Source: an uncultured Pelagibacteraceae bacterium (GTDB taxonomy: Bacteria > Pseudomonadota > Alphaproteobacteria > Pelagibacterales > Pelagibacteraceae). From it: DNA of 64,000 nucleotides. A program made the position numbers and the translations under genes. The stretch is from positions 62,001-126,000 of the forward strand of contig CABYQM010000001.1 of NCBI GenBank assembly GCA_902521075.1. Reading direction: 5' to 3'. Below the pieces are notes generated by a model that searched no databases, had not been told where the DNA came from, and worked only from the letters and a program-made list of their open reading frames with translations. Position 1 is the first letter of the stretch. The number at the start of each line of letters is the position of its first letter. Below are positions 44,377 through 53,745 of this stretch, piece after piece.

Positions 44377-46527
44377 ATGGAGAGTGTTGATCTGGAGTCA
44401 GTAAAATCATTTGTTGATACCCTTTGGGTTATAGATTGTGCAATTCTTGTTTTTATTATGCAAGCAGGCTTTATGTGTATGGAAACAGGTCTATCAAGAC
44501 ACAAAAATAGCATTAATGTTGCTCTTAAAAATGCTGCTGACTTTGGTCTTGCGGTTGTAATTTTCTGGTTATTTGGTTTTGGCTTGATGTTTGGGAAAAG
44601 TTTTAATGGCTATTTTGGAACCGATTTATTCTTTTTTAAAACAGATCAGGCTGAATATATGACTTACTTTGTCTTTCAAGCAATGTTTGTTGCAACAGCA
44701 GCCACAATTGTATCAGGTGCTGTTGCTGAAAGAATGAAATTTAATGGATACTTAATCATTACAATAATAGCTACAGGAATTATATATCCAATTGTTGGTC
44801 ATTGGGCATGGTCTTCTAGTTATTTAAATAATATTGATGCAACAAGACAACTGCTTGCTGTTACAGGACAAGTTAAAACAACTGGTTGGTTAACAGATAT
44901 AGGATTTGTAGATTTTGCTGGAAGTACAATCGTACATTCAGTTGGTGGTTGGATTGCTTTATCAGCAGTTTTAATTTTAGGTCCGAGAATTGGAAAATAT
45001 TCAGATGCAAATAAAGGAAAGTTCACTGGCTCAAGTTTCCCTTTAGCAGTTTTAGGAACCCTAATTTTATGGTTTGGGTGGTTTGGTTTTAATGGTGGAA
45101 GTAATGGTGCTATGGATGATGCCGTTCCTTTAATTTTAATTAATACATTTCTAGCTGCTTCATTTGGATTACTAACAGGTCTTGGAATTTCATTTGCATT
45201 ATTTAAAAAACCAGATCCTTACTATGTAATTCTTGGACCACTTGCAGGGTTAGTAGCAATAACAGCAGGATGTAATTCGATGACATCAGTGACTTCAATC
45301 TTTGTTGGGATTATAGGAGCGGTAGTTGCAATTTTTGTAAATGAATTTTTAAATAAATTTGAAATAGATGATGTTGTTGGAGCAGTACCTGTTCATTTGG
45401 CAGCAGGGGTTTGGGGTACTATTGCAGTTGGATTATTTAGCGATCTTGAAATTTTAGGAACAGGACTATCCAGACTAGAACAAATTAAAGTACAATTTAT
45501 TGGAATTGTTTCAATTGGTGTATTCTCATTTTTTGGGTCATATATTTTATTAAAAATTTTGAATTATATTTATCCATTAAGAGTAAGCCCGTTACATGAA
45601 GAGTTAGGGCTTAATATTGCAGAACACAATGCAACGTCTGTAGAACACGATTTAATTACAATTTTAGAAAAACAATCTGAGTCAGGCGATTTAACTATAA
45701 GAGGACCTCAAGATCCATTTACAGCTGGAGGTGTGATCGGTCTTTATTACAATAGATTGATGAGCAAACTAGAAAATAGTGAAGCTGAAAAAAAAGTATG
45801 GAGAGACAGAATATCTAATGAAGTAAAACTTGCTGTAAAAGTTCAAGAAAATTTTCTACCTAAGAGGAATTTAGAAAATTACCCTGTGCACGGAATTAAT
45901 ATTGCTGCTAGAGAAGTTTCTGGAGATTTCTTCAGCTTTTATCCTCACAATGATAGTGTTTACTTTATTATTGCAGATGTTGCGGGCAAAGGAATTCATG
46001 CTGGGATGGTAATGGCAAAAGCATCAACTTTATTTGAGATTATGTCTAGAGATCAAGTAGATCCAGATGAAATGATGTTTCATATGAACAATGATCTATT
46101 TTTAACAAAAACTGGAGGAATGTTTGTTACCAGTATATTGGGAGAATATAATATGAGGACTGATGAATTAAGATGGGTAAATGGAGGTCATCAACCAGCA
46201 TTAATTAGATCATCATCTGGAAATTATGAACAATTTGAGAGTAATTCACCGCCTATGGGTGTAATACTTCAAAAGGATAAATCAGTCTATAAAACGCACA
46301 AAGTTAAGTTAGAAAATAACAGGTTTTATGCTTTCACTGATGGTTTGTCTGAAAGCTTGAATAGCTCAGGTGAAGAAATAGGAATAGAGGGATCATTAAA
46401 AATAATAGAGCAAAATTTTAATACAGATTCTAGCAAACAATTATCTGATATATCAAATAGTGTAATTGATACTGCTGGAGACAACAAGTTAAGCGACGAC
46501 TTAACCTTAATATCTATAGGTAAATAA
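44377..46527 (+). CDS. Ammonium transporter fused to a SpoIIE/PP2C serine phosphatase
   Basis: A 716-residue two-part protein in one uninterrupted frame. Residues 1 to about 415 are a complete Amt/MEP channel with about 11 helices; twin pore histidines are present as AGSTIVHSVGG (H187) and VGAVPVHLAAGVWG (H340), and the Phe-gate region is VFQAMFVATAATIVSGAVAER. A cytosolic linker (about 415-490, including GPQDPFTAGGVIGLYYNRL) leads to a SpoIIE phosphatase domain (about 490-716) with intact metal residues: EVSGDFF (D517), DVAGKG (D534), FTDGLSE (D655), LSDDLTL (D707/D708). A strong ribosome-binding site AGAGGA is at 44366-44371. It lies just after pilin genes and near the RsbW/STAS pair. Ammonium-dependent dephosphorylation of the STAS protein is the obvious hypothesis. 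Confidence 0.92.
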   Translation: MESVDLESVKSFVDTLWVIDCAILVFIMQAGFMCMETGLSRHKNSINVALKNAADFGLAVVIFWLFGFGLMFGKSFNGYFGTDLFFFKTDQAEYMTYFVFQAMFVATAATIVSGAVAERMKFNGYLIITIIATGIIYPIVGHWAWSSSYLNNIDATRQLLAVTGQVKTTGWLTDIGFVDFAGSTIVHSVGGWIALSAVLILGPRIGKYSDANKGKFTGSSFPLAVLGTLILWFGWFGFNGGSNGAMDDAVPLILINTFLAASFGLLTGLGISFALFKKPDPYYVILGPLAGLVAITAGCNSMTSVTSIFVGIIGAVVAIFVNEFLNKFEIDDVVGAVPVHLAAGVWGTIAVGLFSDLEILGTGLSRLEQIKVQFIGIVSIGVFSFFGSYILLKILNYIYPLRVSPLHEELGLNIAEHNATSVEHDLITILEKQSESGDLTIRGPQDPFTAGGVIGLYYNRLMSKLENSEAEKKVWRDRISNEVKLAVKVQENFLPKRNLENYPVHGINIAAREVSGDFFSFYPHNDSVYFIIADVAGKGIHAGMVMAKASTLFEIMSRDQVDPDEMMFHMNNDLFLTKTGGMFVTSILGEYNMRTDELRWVNGGHQPALIRSSSGNYEQFESNSPPMGVILQKDKSVYKTHKVKLENNRFYAFTDGLSESLNSSGEEIGIEGSLKIIEQNFNTDSSKQLSDISNSVIDTAGDNKLSDDLTLISIGK

Positions 46528-46599
46528 CATTCTAAGTAAAATAAACCCGCGATCAAATATCATCTATAATAAGGATATCTTAGAAAATATATTTCTGAT

Positions 46600-47841
46600 G
46601 TGGACGAAAAAAATCTAAAAATTGGAATTATTGGTGCTGGTATACAAGGTGTTTGTAATGGTTTGTTTCTACAAAAAAAAGGTTTTCAAGTAACACTTTT
46701 TGATAGAGAGGAGCCAGGAAGTGCAGCATCATATGGGAATGCGGGTCATTTTTCTCCATATGCATCTGTACCTTTAAACAGACCCGATGTAATTGCAGAT
46801 GTTCCTTCAATGTTAATTAGCTCAAGAGGACCTCTTGCTTTAAAATGGAACTATGTACCAAAAATGATACCTTGGTTTGCAAGATTTATCTTAAATTGTA
46901 GGGAAGAAAAAATGATGCACACAGCTAAAAATATGCATCAAATTTTAGATCAATCATTACCAGCATTCGACGAATTATTTGACGAAATTGATTTAGAAGG
47001 ATTAGTTGAAAATAATGGCATTCTCTATGTTTGGACTGATCAAAATATGAAGAGTAGAGAATTAGAAATTAGAATTAGAGATCAACTTGGTGTGAAGCAA
47101 CAACTAGTTAATAAAAAAGAAATTCACGATTTGGAACCAAATTTAAAACCATTTTATCATGGTGGGGTATTTTATGATTATGCAAGACACGCAAGAAATC
47201 CAAGAAAAATTTTAATTAAATTGTTTGAGAACTTTGTAAATAAAGGCGGAAAATTTTTAAAATTAAATATTCAAGATATAGATTTTGATGAAGAAAAACC
47301 GGTTCTTAGAACTGAAACACAAAGATTTATTTTTGATAAACTTGTAGTAGCATGTGGAGCATTTTCAAAAAGATTAACTGATAAGTTACATGAAAATATT
47401 CCTTTAGATACTGAAAGAGGTTATCATGTTCACTTCAAAGATTATGATCATTTAATTTCAAGACCTATAGTTTATGCAAATAGAGGTTTTGGAATGACAC
47501 CAATGGAACAGGGGTTGCGTGTTGTTGGTACAGTAGAATTTGGAGGTTTAGAAAACTCCCCATCTAAATCTAGAATAAAAAACTTGATATTAAACGCAAA
47601 AGATATGCTGGATGGTCTACCAGAGCATAAAGATGAGTGGCTTGGATTTAGACCTACATTACCAGATTTTCTTCCAGTTCTAGGTCCTTCAAAAAACTAT
47701 AAAAATGTTTTCTATTCTTTTGGACATCATCATTTAGGTTGGACACTTGGTGCAATATCAGGAAAAATCATATCTAAAATGATCTCAGGTGAGAATACTA
47801 ACTTAGATCTGCAACCATACAGCTCAATAAGGTTTAGTTAA
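46600..47841 (+). CDS. FAD-dependent D-amino-acid dehydrogenase-like oxidoreductase (DadA family)
   Basis: A 413-residue DAO-fold flavoenzyme that starts with GTG directly before the FAD-binding motif IGIIGAGIQGVCNGLFL. Further signatures: FDREEPGSAASYGNAGHFSPYA, GACGAFS-like VVACGAFSKRL, and the C-terminal WLGFRPTLPDFLPVLGPS and FGHHHLGWTLG, which are typical of DadA. DadA enzymes oxidise D-amino acids to 2-oxo acids and ammonia, feeding electrons to the respiratory chain. A DMT permease and a 2-hydroxyacid dehydrogenase follow, suggesting an organic-acid or amino-acid use module. The exact substrate is not determinable. Confidence 0.85.
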   Translation: MDEKNLKIGIIGAGIQGVCNGLFLQKKGFQVTLFDREEPGSAASYGNAGHFSPYASVPLNRPDVIADVPSMLISSRGPLALKWNYVPKMIPWFARFILNCREEKMMHTAKNMHQILDQSLPAFDELFDEIDLEGLVENNGILYVWTDQNMKSRELEIRIRDQLGVKQQLVNKKEIHDLEPNLKPFYHGGVFYDYARHARNPRKILIKLFENFVNKGGKFLKLNIQDIDFDEEKPVLRTETQRFIFDKLVVACGAFSKRLTDKLHENIPLDTERGYHVHFKDYDHLISRPIVYANRGFGMTPMEQGLRVVGTVEFGGLENSPSKSRIKNLILNAKDMLDGLPEHKDEWLGFRPTLPDFLPVLGPSKNYKNVFYSFGHHHLGWTLGAISGKIISKMISGENTNLDLQPYSSIRFS

Positions 47842-47868
47842 AAGTAATCTTTTATAGTACTCTATTTA

Positions 47869-48774
47869 ATGCTTGAAAATAAAAGTAATATCATAATTGC
47901 ATCTATTTTGCTTTTTTTAGCAGCTTTGTTTTGGTCCGGAAATTTTATTGTTGGAAAGATCGCAGGCTTGAATGAAATACCTCCAATTTCATTAAATATA
48001 TTAAGATGGTCACTGGCATTTCTAATTTTACTACCTTTCACTTACAAAGAGATGATTGAAAAAAAGGAATTAATTTTCAAAAATATTTATCTCTTGTGTT
48101 TTTTAGGGATAACGGCGGTAAGTATTTTTAATTCGGCTCTTTTTTATTCTTTAAAAACTACACAAGTAATTACGGGTGTACTTATGATTTCAACTGTTCC
48201 AGTTATGATAATTTTATTTTCTATTATTTTAAAAATAGAAAAAACAAATACCTTTCAAGTTTTGGGAGTTATTTTTTCTTTATTAGGTGTATTATTTATA
48301 ATTTCTAAAGCAGATTTTGAAGTCTTTAAAAATTTAGCTTTTGAAAAAGGAGATTTATTTGCATTATTTGCGATGATATCCTGGTCACTTTATTCTGCTC
48401 TTTTAAAGAAAAAAAATTATGGATTATCTCCTATAACTTTACTTCAAGTTGTTATTGGTCTTGGTGTAATATTTCTTATACCAATGTATGCAATAGATTA
48501 TATTTACATTGGTAATCGAATTACAATTAATACAAATTTCATTCTTGTTTTATCTTATGTTGTTTTGTTACCTGGTATCATTTCTTTTTTCTTCTGGATA
48601 AAAGGTGTTGCTTTAATAGGCGCTAATAGAGCAGGAATTTATTTACATTTAATGCCAATTCTTGCAGCAATTCTTGCAATGATAATATTTGATGAAGTAT
48701 TGCTATTTTATCATTATATCGGTGGAATATTTATTATTTCAGGGATATTACTTTCAAACAAAAAAAATGCTTAA
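47869..48774 (+). CDS. EamA/DMT-family permease
   Basis: A 301-residue membrane protein with ten predicted helices in two EamA repeats, starting with LFLAALFWSGNFIVGKIAG, the repeat hallmark, and a second repeat beginning GDLFALFAMISWSLYSALLKK. DMT proteins export or import metabolites such as amino acids or nucleotide precursors. The gene overlaps the 2-hydroxyacid dehydrogenase by eight bases, so the two are coupled. The substrate is unknown. Confidence 0.88.
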   Translation: MLENKSNIIIASILLFLAALFWSGNFIVGKIAGLNEIPPISLNILRWSLAFLILLPFTYKEMIEKKELIFKNIYLLCFLGITAVSIFNSALFYSLKTTQVITGVLMISTVPVMIILFSIILKIEKTNTFQVLGVIFSLLGVLFIISKADFEVFKNLAFEKGDLFALFAMISWSLYSALLKKKNYGLSPITLLQVVIGLGVIFLIPMYAIDYIYIGNRITINTNFILVLSYVVLLPGIISFFFWIKGVALIGANRAGIYLHLMPILAAILAMIIFDEVLLFYHYIGGIFIISGILLSNKKNA

Positions 48775-49717
48775 AGTAGCTATACTCGACGATTATCAAA
48801 ATATCGCAAAAGATTTTATTGATCTTAAAAAATTATCTTCAAAATATGAATTTCAGGTATTTAATGATTCATTTGAAAACGAGGATGATGCAATTGAAAA
48901 ATTAAAAGAATTTGAAGTTCTTTTTATAATGAGAGAGAGAACAAAAATAACAAAAAAACTTATAGAGAGTTTAAAAAAATTAAAATTAATTGCCACTAGT
49001 GGAATGAGAAATAAATCGATAAATTTAGAAGTAGCTAAAAAAAATAAAGTTGTGGTCACTGGTACTGAAATCAATAGTAACCCAACACCAGAGTTAACCT
49101 GGGCATTAATTTTAGGACTTGCAAGAAATTTTAAAACGGAAATAGATAATATGTATCAAGGTTACTGGCAGTCAACTATTGGAGTGGAGCTTAAAGGTAA
49201 GATATTAGGTTTGCTCGGATTGGGTAGAGTAGGTTCTGAAGTTGCTAAAATTGGTAAAGCTTTTGGTATGCAAATTATGGCTTGGAGTGAAAATTTAAAT
49301 CTAGATAAATGCAAAGAGCTCGATGTTTTGCCGTGTAGCAAGGAGGATTTAATCCAAAATTCAGACTTTCTGTCAATTCATGTTCAAGGAGGAGATAGAT
49401 ATAGAGATTGTATTACTATTAAAGAATTTGAGAAAATGAAAAAAACTTCATATTTAATAAATACTTCAAGAGGTGAAATAGTTAATGAAGATGATTTAAT
49501 TATCGCATTATCAACAAATATTATAGCTGGCGCAGGCATAGATGTTTATGAAAAAGAACCTTTGCCAGAAAGTCATAAGCTTAGATTCGTACAAAACGCT
49601 CTTCTACTCCCTCATATTGGATATGTTACCGCAGAAAATTATGAAACTTTCTACACCCAAATGATAGAGAATCTTGATAGTTTTATATCTGGTAAACCAA
49701 AAAGGGTTATTGAGTAA
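48767..49717 (+). CDS. D-2-hydroxyacid dehydrogenase family protein
   Basis: A 316-residue NAD-dependent dehydrogenase from the ATG at 48767 (MLKVAILDDYQNIAKDF). The frame runs upstream into the DMT gene but that extension is out of character. Rossmann motif GLLGLGRVGSEVAKIGKAFGM, catalytic Arg in NTSRGEIVNEDDL, Glu in DVYEKEPLPESH and His in LLPHIGYVT are present. It resembles phosphoglycerate or glyoxylate reductase-type enzymes; exact substrate is uncertain. Overlap with the upstream permease gene suggests joint expression. Confidence 0.88.
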   Translation: MLKVAILDDYQNIAKDFIDLKKLSSKYEFQVFNDSFENEDDAIEKLKEFEVLFIMRERTKITKKLIESLKKLKLIATSGMRNKSINLEVAKKNKVVVTGTEINSNPTPELTWALILGLARNFKTEIDNMYQGYWQSTIGVELKGKILGLLGLGRVGSEVAKIGKAFGMQIMAWSENLNLDKCKELDVLPCSKEDLIQNSDFLSIHVQGGDRYRDCITIKEFEKMKKTSYLINTSRGEIVNEDDLIIALSTNIIAGAGIDVYEKEPLPESHKLRFVQNALLLPHIGYVTAENYETFYTQMIENLDSFISGKPKRVIE

Positions 49718-49776
49718 ATTAAATTAAGACAATTTTTACAGATATAAATTTAGATTTTTTGTGTATAATTATTTAG

Positions 49777-52431
49777 ATGAGCAAAGAATTCAAAGCTAAT
49801 CAAAACCAAAAATTAGATAATCAAGAATTAAATGATTGGTTAGACTCTCTTGATGCAGTAGTTGAAAATCATGGTAGAGAGGGCGCCAAACTAATTTTAG
49901 AAAAACTTGAGAAAAGAGCAAAAGATTTAAGAGTATTATATTCACCTATTCCATATTCACCATACAGAAATACGATATCTCAATATGATCAAGGAATTTA
50001 TCCTGGAGATTTAGCAATTGAAGAAAAAATAACAGCAATTTTAAGATGGAATGCTTTAACTATGGTTATGAAAGCAAACAAGAATTATGGAGGTCTTGGA
50101 GGACATATAGCAAGTTACGCATCTTTTGCTGAAGTATTTGAAACCGGATTTAATCATTTTTTTAAAGGCGGTGATGAAGCAGATTTAATTTTTTATCAAT
50201 CACAGTGTACAACTGGGATATATGCAAGATCTTTTTTAGAGGGAAGATTAACTAAAAATCATTTGGAACATTATAGACAAGAATTAAACGAGCAAGGACT
50301 GTCTTCATACTGCCATCCATACTTAATGAGAGATTACTGGACATTTACCACATCATCGATGGGAATAGGTTTAGTTAATGCAATTTACCAAGCTCGTTTC
50401 ATGAAATATTTAGAAAATAGAAATTTATTAAAAACAAATAAAAGAGTATGGGGTTTATTTGGAGATGGTGAAATGGATGAACCTGAAAGTTTGGCTGGAT
50501 TATCTATCGCTTCAAGAGAAAAATTAGATAATTTAACCTTTATTATAAATTGTAATCTCCAAAGATTAGATGGACCTGTAAGAGGTAATGGACAAATAAT
50601 TCAAGAACTTGAGACAATCTTTAAAGCTAATGGATGGAATGTAATTAAAGTTCTATGGGGATCTGAATGGGATAAAATTTTTCAACAAGATAAAGATCAT
50701 TTGTTGTTAAAGCGTTTTGCTAAAACTGTTGATGGAAAATATCAAACTTTAGGTGCAAGAGATGGAGAGTATAATCTTAAAAACTTTTTTGCAGAGGATC
50801 CAGAAGTTTTAAAATTGGTTTCTTCACTTAGTAAAGATGAAATTGATAAACTTAAAAGGGGAGGCCATGATTTTAAAAAACTTTATGCTGCCTTTAATGC
50901 TGCTGTTAAAACTAAAGATAAACCTACAGTTATTTTAGCTAAAACAAAAAAAGGTTATGGAATGGGTAAGGCTGGAGAGTCAAAAATGACTAATCACCAG
51001 CAAAAAGAATTAAATCTTGATGCATTGAAAGAGTTTAGAGATCGTTTTCAATTAGATATTCCAGATAATAAATTAGAAAATATGGAGTTTTATAAACCAG
51101 ATGAACATTCAGAGGAAATAAAATACTTAAAGAAAAAAAGGGAAGCTTTAGGAGGATCTTTACCCAAAAGAAGTTTTAAAGAAGTTGAATTGGTTACTCC
51201 AAAAATTGAAAAACATTCAAACTTTTTATTCGAAGAAAGTGATAGAGAATATTCAACAACAACTGGACTTGTTAGATCTTTAGGAAATATAATGAGAGAT
51301 AAAGAGTTTGGAAAAAGAGTCGTCCCAATAGTTGCTGATGAAGCAAGAACTTTTGGAATGGCTAATTTATTTTCACAAATTGGAATATATTCACCAGAAG
51401 GTCAGTTATATGAACCTGAAGATGCGACTTCCATTTTGAAATATCAAGAATCAAAAACAGGACAACTATTAGAAGAGGGAATTAATGAAGCTGGAGCAAT
51501 ATCCTCATGGCTAGCAGCAGCCACTTCTTACAGTAATCATAATTTTCCAATGATGCCTTTTTATATTTTTTATTCTATGTTTGGCTTTCAAAGAATTGGA
51601 GATCTTATTTGGGCGGCAGCCGATCAAATGCCTAGGGGATTTTTAATTGGTGCTACAGCTGGACGAACTACTTTGGCAGGAGAAGGATTACAACATCAAG
51701 ATGGACAAAGTCATATAATTGCATCAACATTCCCAAATTTAAAATCTTATGATCCTTGTTTTGCAAGTGAGCTAGCAATTATTTTTGATGAAGGAATGAA
51801 AAGAATGATGACAGAATGTAAAGATGAATTTTATTATATTACTGTGAATAATGAAAAGTACTCTCATCCAAAAATTGATATAAAAAATAAAGATGGAATA
51901 ATTAAAGGTGGCTACCTTTTTAAAGATAATTCTAATGATAAAATTAATATAAATTTATTAGGATCTGGGCCAATATTTAGAGAATGTATCGAAGCTTCTA
52001 AAATACTTAAAGATGAATATGGAATTGGTTCAAGATTGTATAGCATAACAAGTTATTCAGAGTTAGAAAAAAATGCTAAATCAATTTTAAGACAAAACAC
52101 ATTGTCTCCTGCAAATAAAAAACAAAATTATTTGCAGCAGCTAATTTCTAATGAAGATCCTGTAATTGCAACTTCAGATTATGTAAGAGCATATTCACAA
52201 TTAATCTCTAGCCACATAAATAATAAGTTTATAGCGATGGGCACAGATGGATTTGGAAGAAGTGATACGCGAAAAAATTTAAGAGATTTTTTTGAGGTAG
52301 ATAGCAAACATATAGTCGTCAGTTCTTTATATACACTTTATGAAGATAAGAATGTCTCCTTACAAACATTAGAAAAAGCGATTAATAAATATAATCTCAA
52401 TAATAATAAAAATAATCCTTGGGAAATATAG
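49777..52431 (+). CDS. aceE: Pyruvate dehydrogenase E1 component, homodimeric type
   Basis: An 884-residue TPP-dependent E1 of the AceE family, decarboxylating pyruvate to feed acetyl-CoA formation. The TPP motif is FGDGEMDEPESLAGLS...FIINCNLQRLDGPVRGN. Other matches: YSPYRNTISQYDQG near the N terminus, GAISSWLAAATSYSNHNFPMMPFY, and GRTTLAGEGLQHQDGQSH in the pyrimidine domain. Length matches the gammaproteobacterial-type single-chain E1. E2 (aceF) and E3 (lpd) genes are not in the window, so the complex is encoded at dispersed sites. Confidence 0.94.
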   Translation: MSKEFKANQNQKLDNQELNDWLDSLDAVVENHGREGAKLILEKLEKRAKDLRVLYSPIPYSPYRNTISQYDQGIYPGDLAIEEKITAILRWNALTMVMKANKNYGGLGGHIASYASFAEVFETGFNHFFKGGDEADLIFYQSQCTTGIYARSFLEGRLTKNHLEHYRQELNEQGLSSYCHPYLMRDYWTFTTSSMGIGLVNAIYQARFMKYLENRNLLKTNKRVWGLFGDGEMDEPESLAGLSIASREKLDNLTFIINCNLQRLDGPVRGNGQIIQELETIFKANGWNVIKVLWGSEWDKIFQQDKDHLLLKRFAKTVDGKYQTLGARDGEYNLKNFFAEDPEVLKLVSSLSKDEIDKLKRGGHDFKKLYAAFNAAVKTKDKPTVILAKTKKGYGMGKAGESKMTNHQQKELNLDALKEFRDRFQLDIPDNKLENMEFYKPDEHSEEIKYLKKKREALGGSLPKRSFKEVELVTPKIEKHSNFLFEESDREYSTTTGLVRSLGNIMRDKEFGKRVVPIVADEARTFGMANLFSQIGIYSPEGQLYEPEDATSILKYQESKTGQLLEEGINEAGAISSWLAAATSYSNHNFPMMPFYIFYSMFGFQRIGDLIWAAADQMPRGFLIGATAGRTTLAGEGLQHQDGQSHIIASTFPNLKSYDPCFASELAIIFDEGMKRMMTECKDEFYYITVNNEKYSHPKIDIKNKDGIIKGGYLFKDNSNDKININLLGSGPIFRECIEASKILKDEYGIGSRLYSITSYSELEKNAKSILRQNTLSPANKKQNYLQQLISNEDPVIATSDYVRAYSQLISSHINNKFIAMGTDGFGRSDTRKNLRDFFEVDSKHIVVSSLYTLYEDKNVSLQTLEKAINKYNLNNNKNNPWEI

Positions 52432-52447
52432 TCCCTACTAATTTTTT

Positions 52448-53341
52448 ATGGAATTACCTGTAGTTAATCATAAAGATTATGAAGCTCAATTAAATGATGA
52501 CAATAAATTTCCTATAAAAAAATTTGGAGAATTGGCTAAAGCGTTAATTAAAAATAAAATAGTTAAAAATTTTCATATCCCAGAGCCATGCTCAGTAGAA
52601 ACTTTAAAAGAGGCACATACAGAAGACTATATAAATAAAATAAAAAATAAAACTTTAGATAAAAACGAGATTAGAAAAATTGGCTTTCCTTTAGTTGACA
52701 GCGTAGTTAGAAGATCTTTTATTGCAACTGGAGGAACTGTACTCGCTACAAAGTTGGCACTAAATTATGGAATAGCATGCAATACTGCAGGAGGCAGTCA
52801 TCATGCAACATCTAATGAGGGAGCTGGATTTTGTGTTTTTAATGATGTTGCAGTAGCAGCTAAATATTTAACTACAAGAGGTCTGGCAAACAGAATTTTA
52901 ATTATTGATTTAGATGTTCATCAGGGTAATGGCAATTCTGAAATATTTAAAAATGATAATCAAGTTTTTACATTCAGCATGCACTCGAAAGTTAATTATC
53001 CAGCAAAAAAATCAGTAAGTGATCTTGATATTGAATTAGAGGAAAATTTAGAAGATATTGAATATATCGATATTTTAAAAAAAAATTTAAAATATCTGAA
53101 CCAAGAAGAGTTTGATTTTGTTTTCTATATCGCTGGAGTTGATATTCACTATAATGACAGGTTGGGTAAACTAAAAATTTCTGATAATGGTATATTTCAG
53201 AGAGATGAATTGGTTATTGATAATTTTTTCTCAAATAAAATTCCTATATGTGGAGTATTAGGAGGTGGATACAACGAAGATTTTAATAAACTAGTAGAAT
53301 TACATTCTAGTTTACATAAAACATGTGCTAAATTTTTATGA
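52448..53341 (+). CDS. Histone-deacetylase-family amidohydrolase (AcuC/HDAC-like)
   Basis: A 297-residue zinc hydrolase of the arginase/deacetylase fold. Catalytic motifs: GGSHHATSNEGAGFCVFND (His-His pair), DLDVHQGNG (Asp, His zinc and charge relay), and IAGVDIHYNDRLG (second zinc Asp). Bacterial members deacetylate acetyl-lysine proteins, acetylpolyamines or acetoin-related substrates; which applies here is unknown. Adjacent to aceE, a role in reversing protein acetylation would fit acetyl-CoA metabolism, but that is inference. The stop overlaps msrB by four bases. Confidence 0.88.
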   Translation: MELPVVNHKDYEAQLNDDNKFPIKKFGELAKALIKNKIVKNFHIPEPCSVETLKEAHTEDYINKIKNKTLDKNEIRKIGFPLVDSVVRRSFIATGGTVLATKLALNYGIACNTAGGSHHATSNEGAGFCVFNDVAVAAKYLTTRGLANRILIIDLDVHQGNGNSEIFKNDNQVFTFSMHSKVNYPAKKSVSDLDIELEENLEDIEYIDILKKNLKYLNQEEFDFVFYIAGVDIHYNDRLGKLKISDNGIFQRDELVIDNFFSNKIPICGVLGGGYNEDFNKLVELHSSLHKTCAKFL

Positions 53342-53709
53342 CGAAAAAAAATTCGAATTTAACTATAGATCAAGAAAACATTTTATTTAATGAAGCAACT
53401 GAACCTCCAGGTTCAAGTGAATTAAATAATGAAAAAAGAGAAGGCTCATATCACTGCGCAAACTGTGATACTGAATTGTTTAAATCCTCAACAAAATATG
53501 AAAGTGGATCAGGATGGCCGTCATTTTATAAATCCCTTCCAGATGTCTTTGAAACTAAAACAGATCACCATATCGGTTATGCTAGGACAGAGTATCATTG
53601 TAAAAAATGTGGCGGACATCATGGGCATATATTTGATGATGGTCCAGAACCTACTGGTAAAAGGTATTGTAATAACGGGGTTTGCTTAGTTTTTAAGCCT
53701 CATAAATAA
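53338..53709 (+). CDS. msrB: Peptide methionine-R-sulfoxide reductase
   Basis: MsrB reduces methionine-R-sulfoxide in damaged proteins. The 123-residue protein has both zinc CxxC motifs (CANC, CKKC), the GSGWPSFYK signature, the HHGHIFDDGP loop and the catalytic Cys in RYCNNGVCLVF. The usual R-Y/H-C-I-N-S reads R-Y-C-N-N-G, retaining the catalytic Cys. ATGA overlap with the deacetylase gene indicates translational coupling. It appears cytosolic (no signal peptide). Confidence 0.93.
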   Translation: MTKKNSNLTIDQENILFNEATEPPGSSELNNEKREGSYHCANCDTELFKSSTKYESGSGWPSFYKSLPDVFETKTDHHIGYARTEYHCKKCGGHHGHIFDDGPEPTGKRYCNNGVCLVFKPHK

Positions 53710-53745
53710 TTGTAATTAAAACAAAAATAAAATAAATCTATATGT

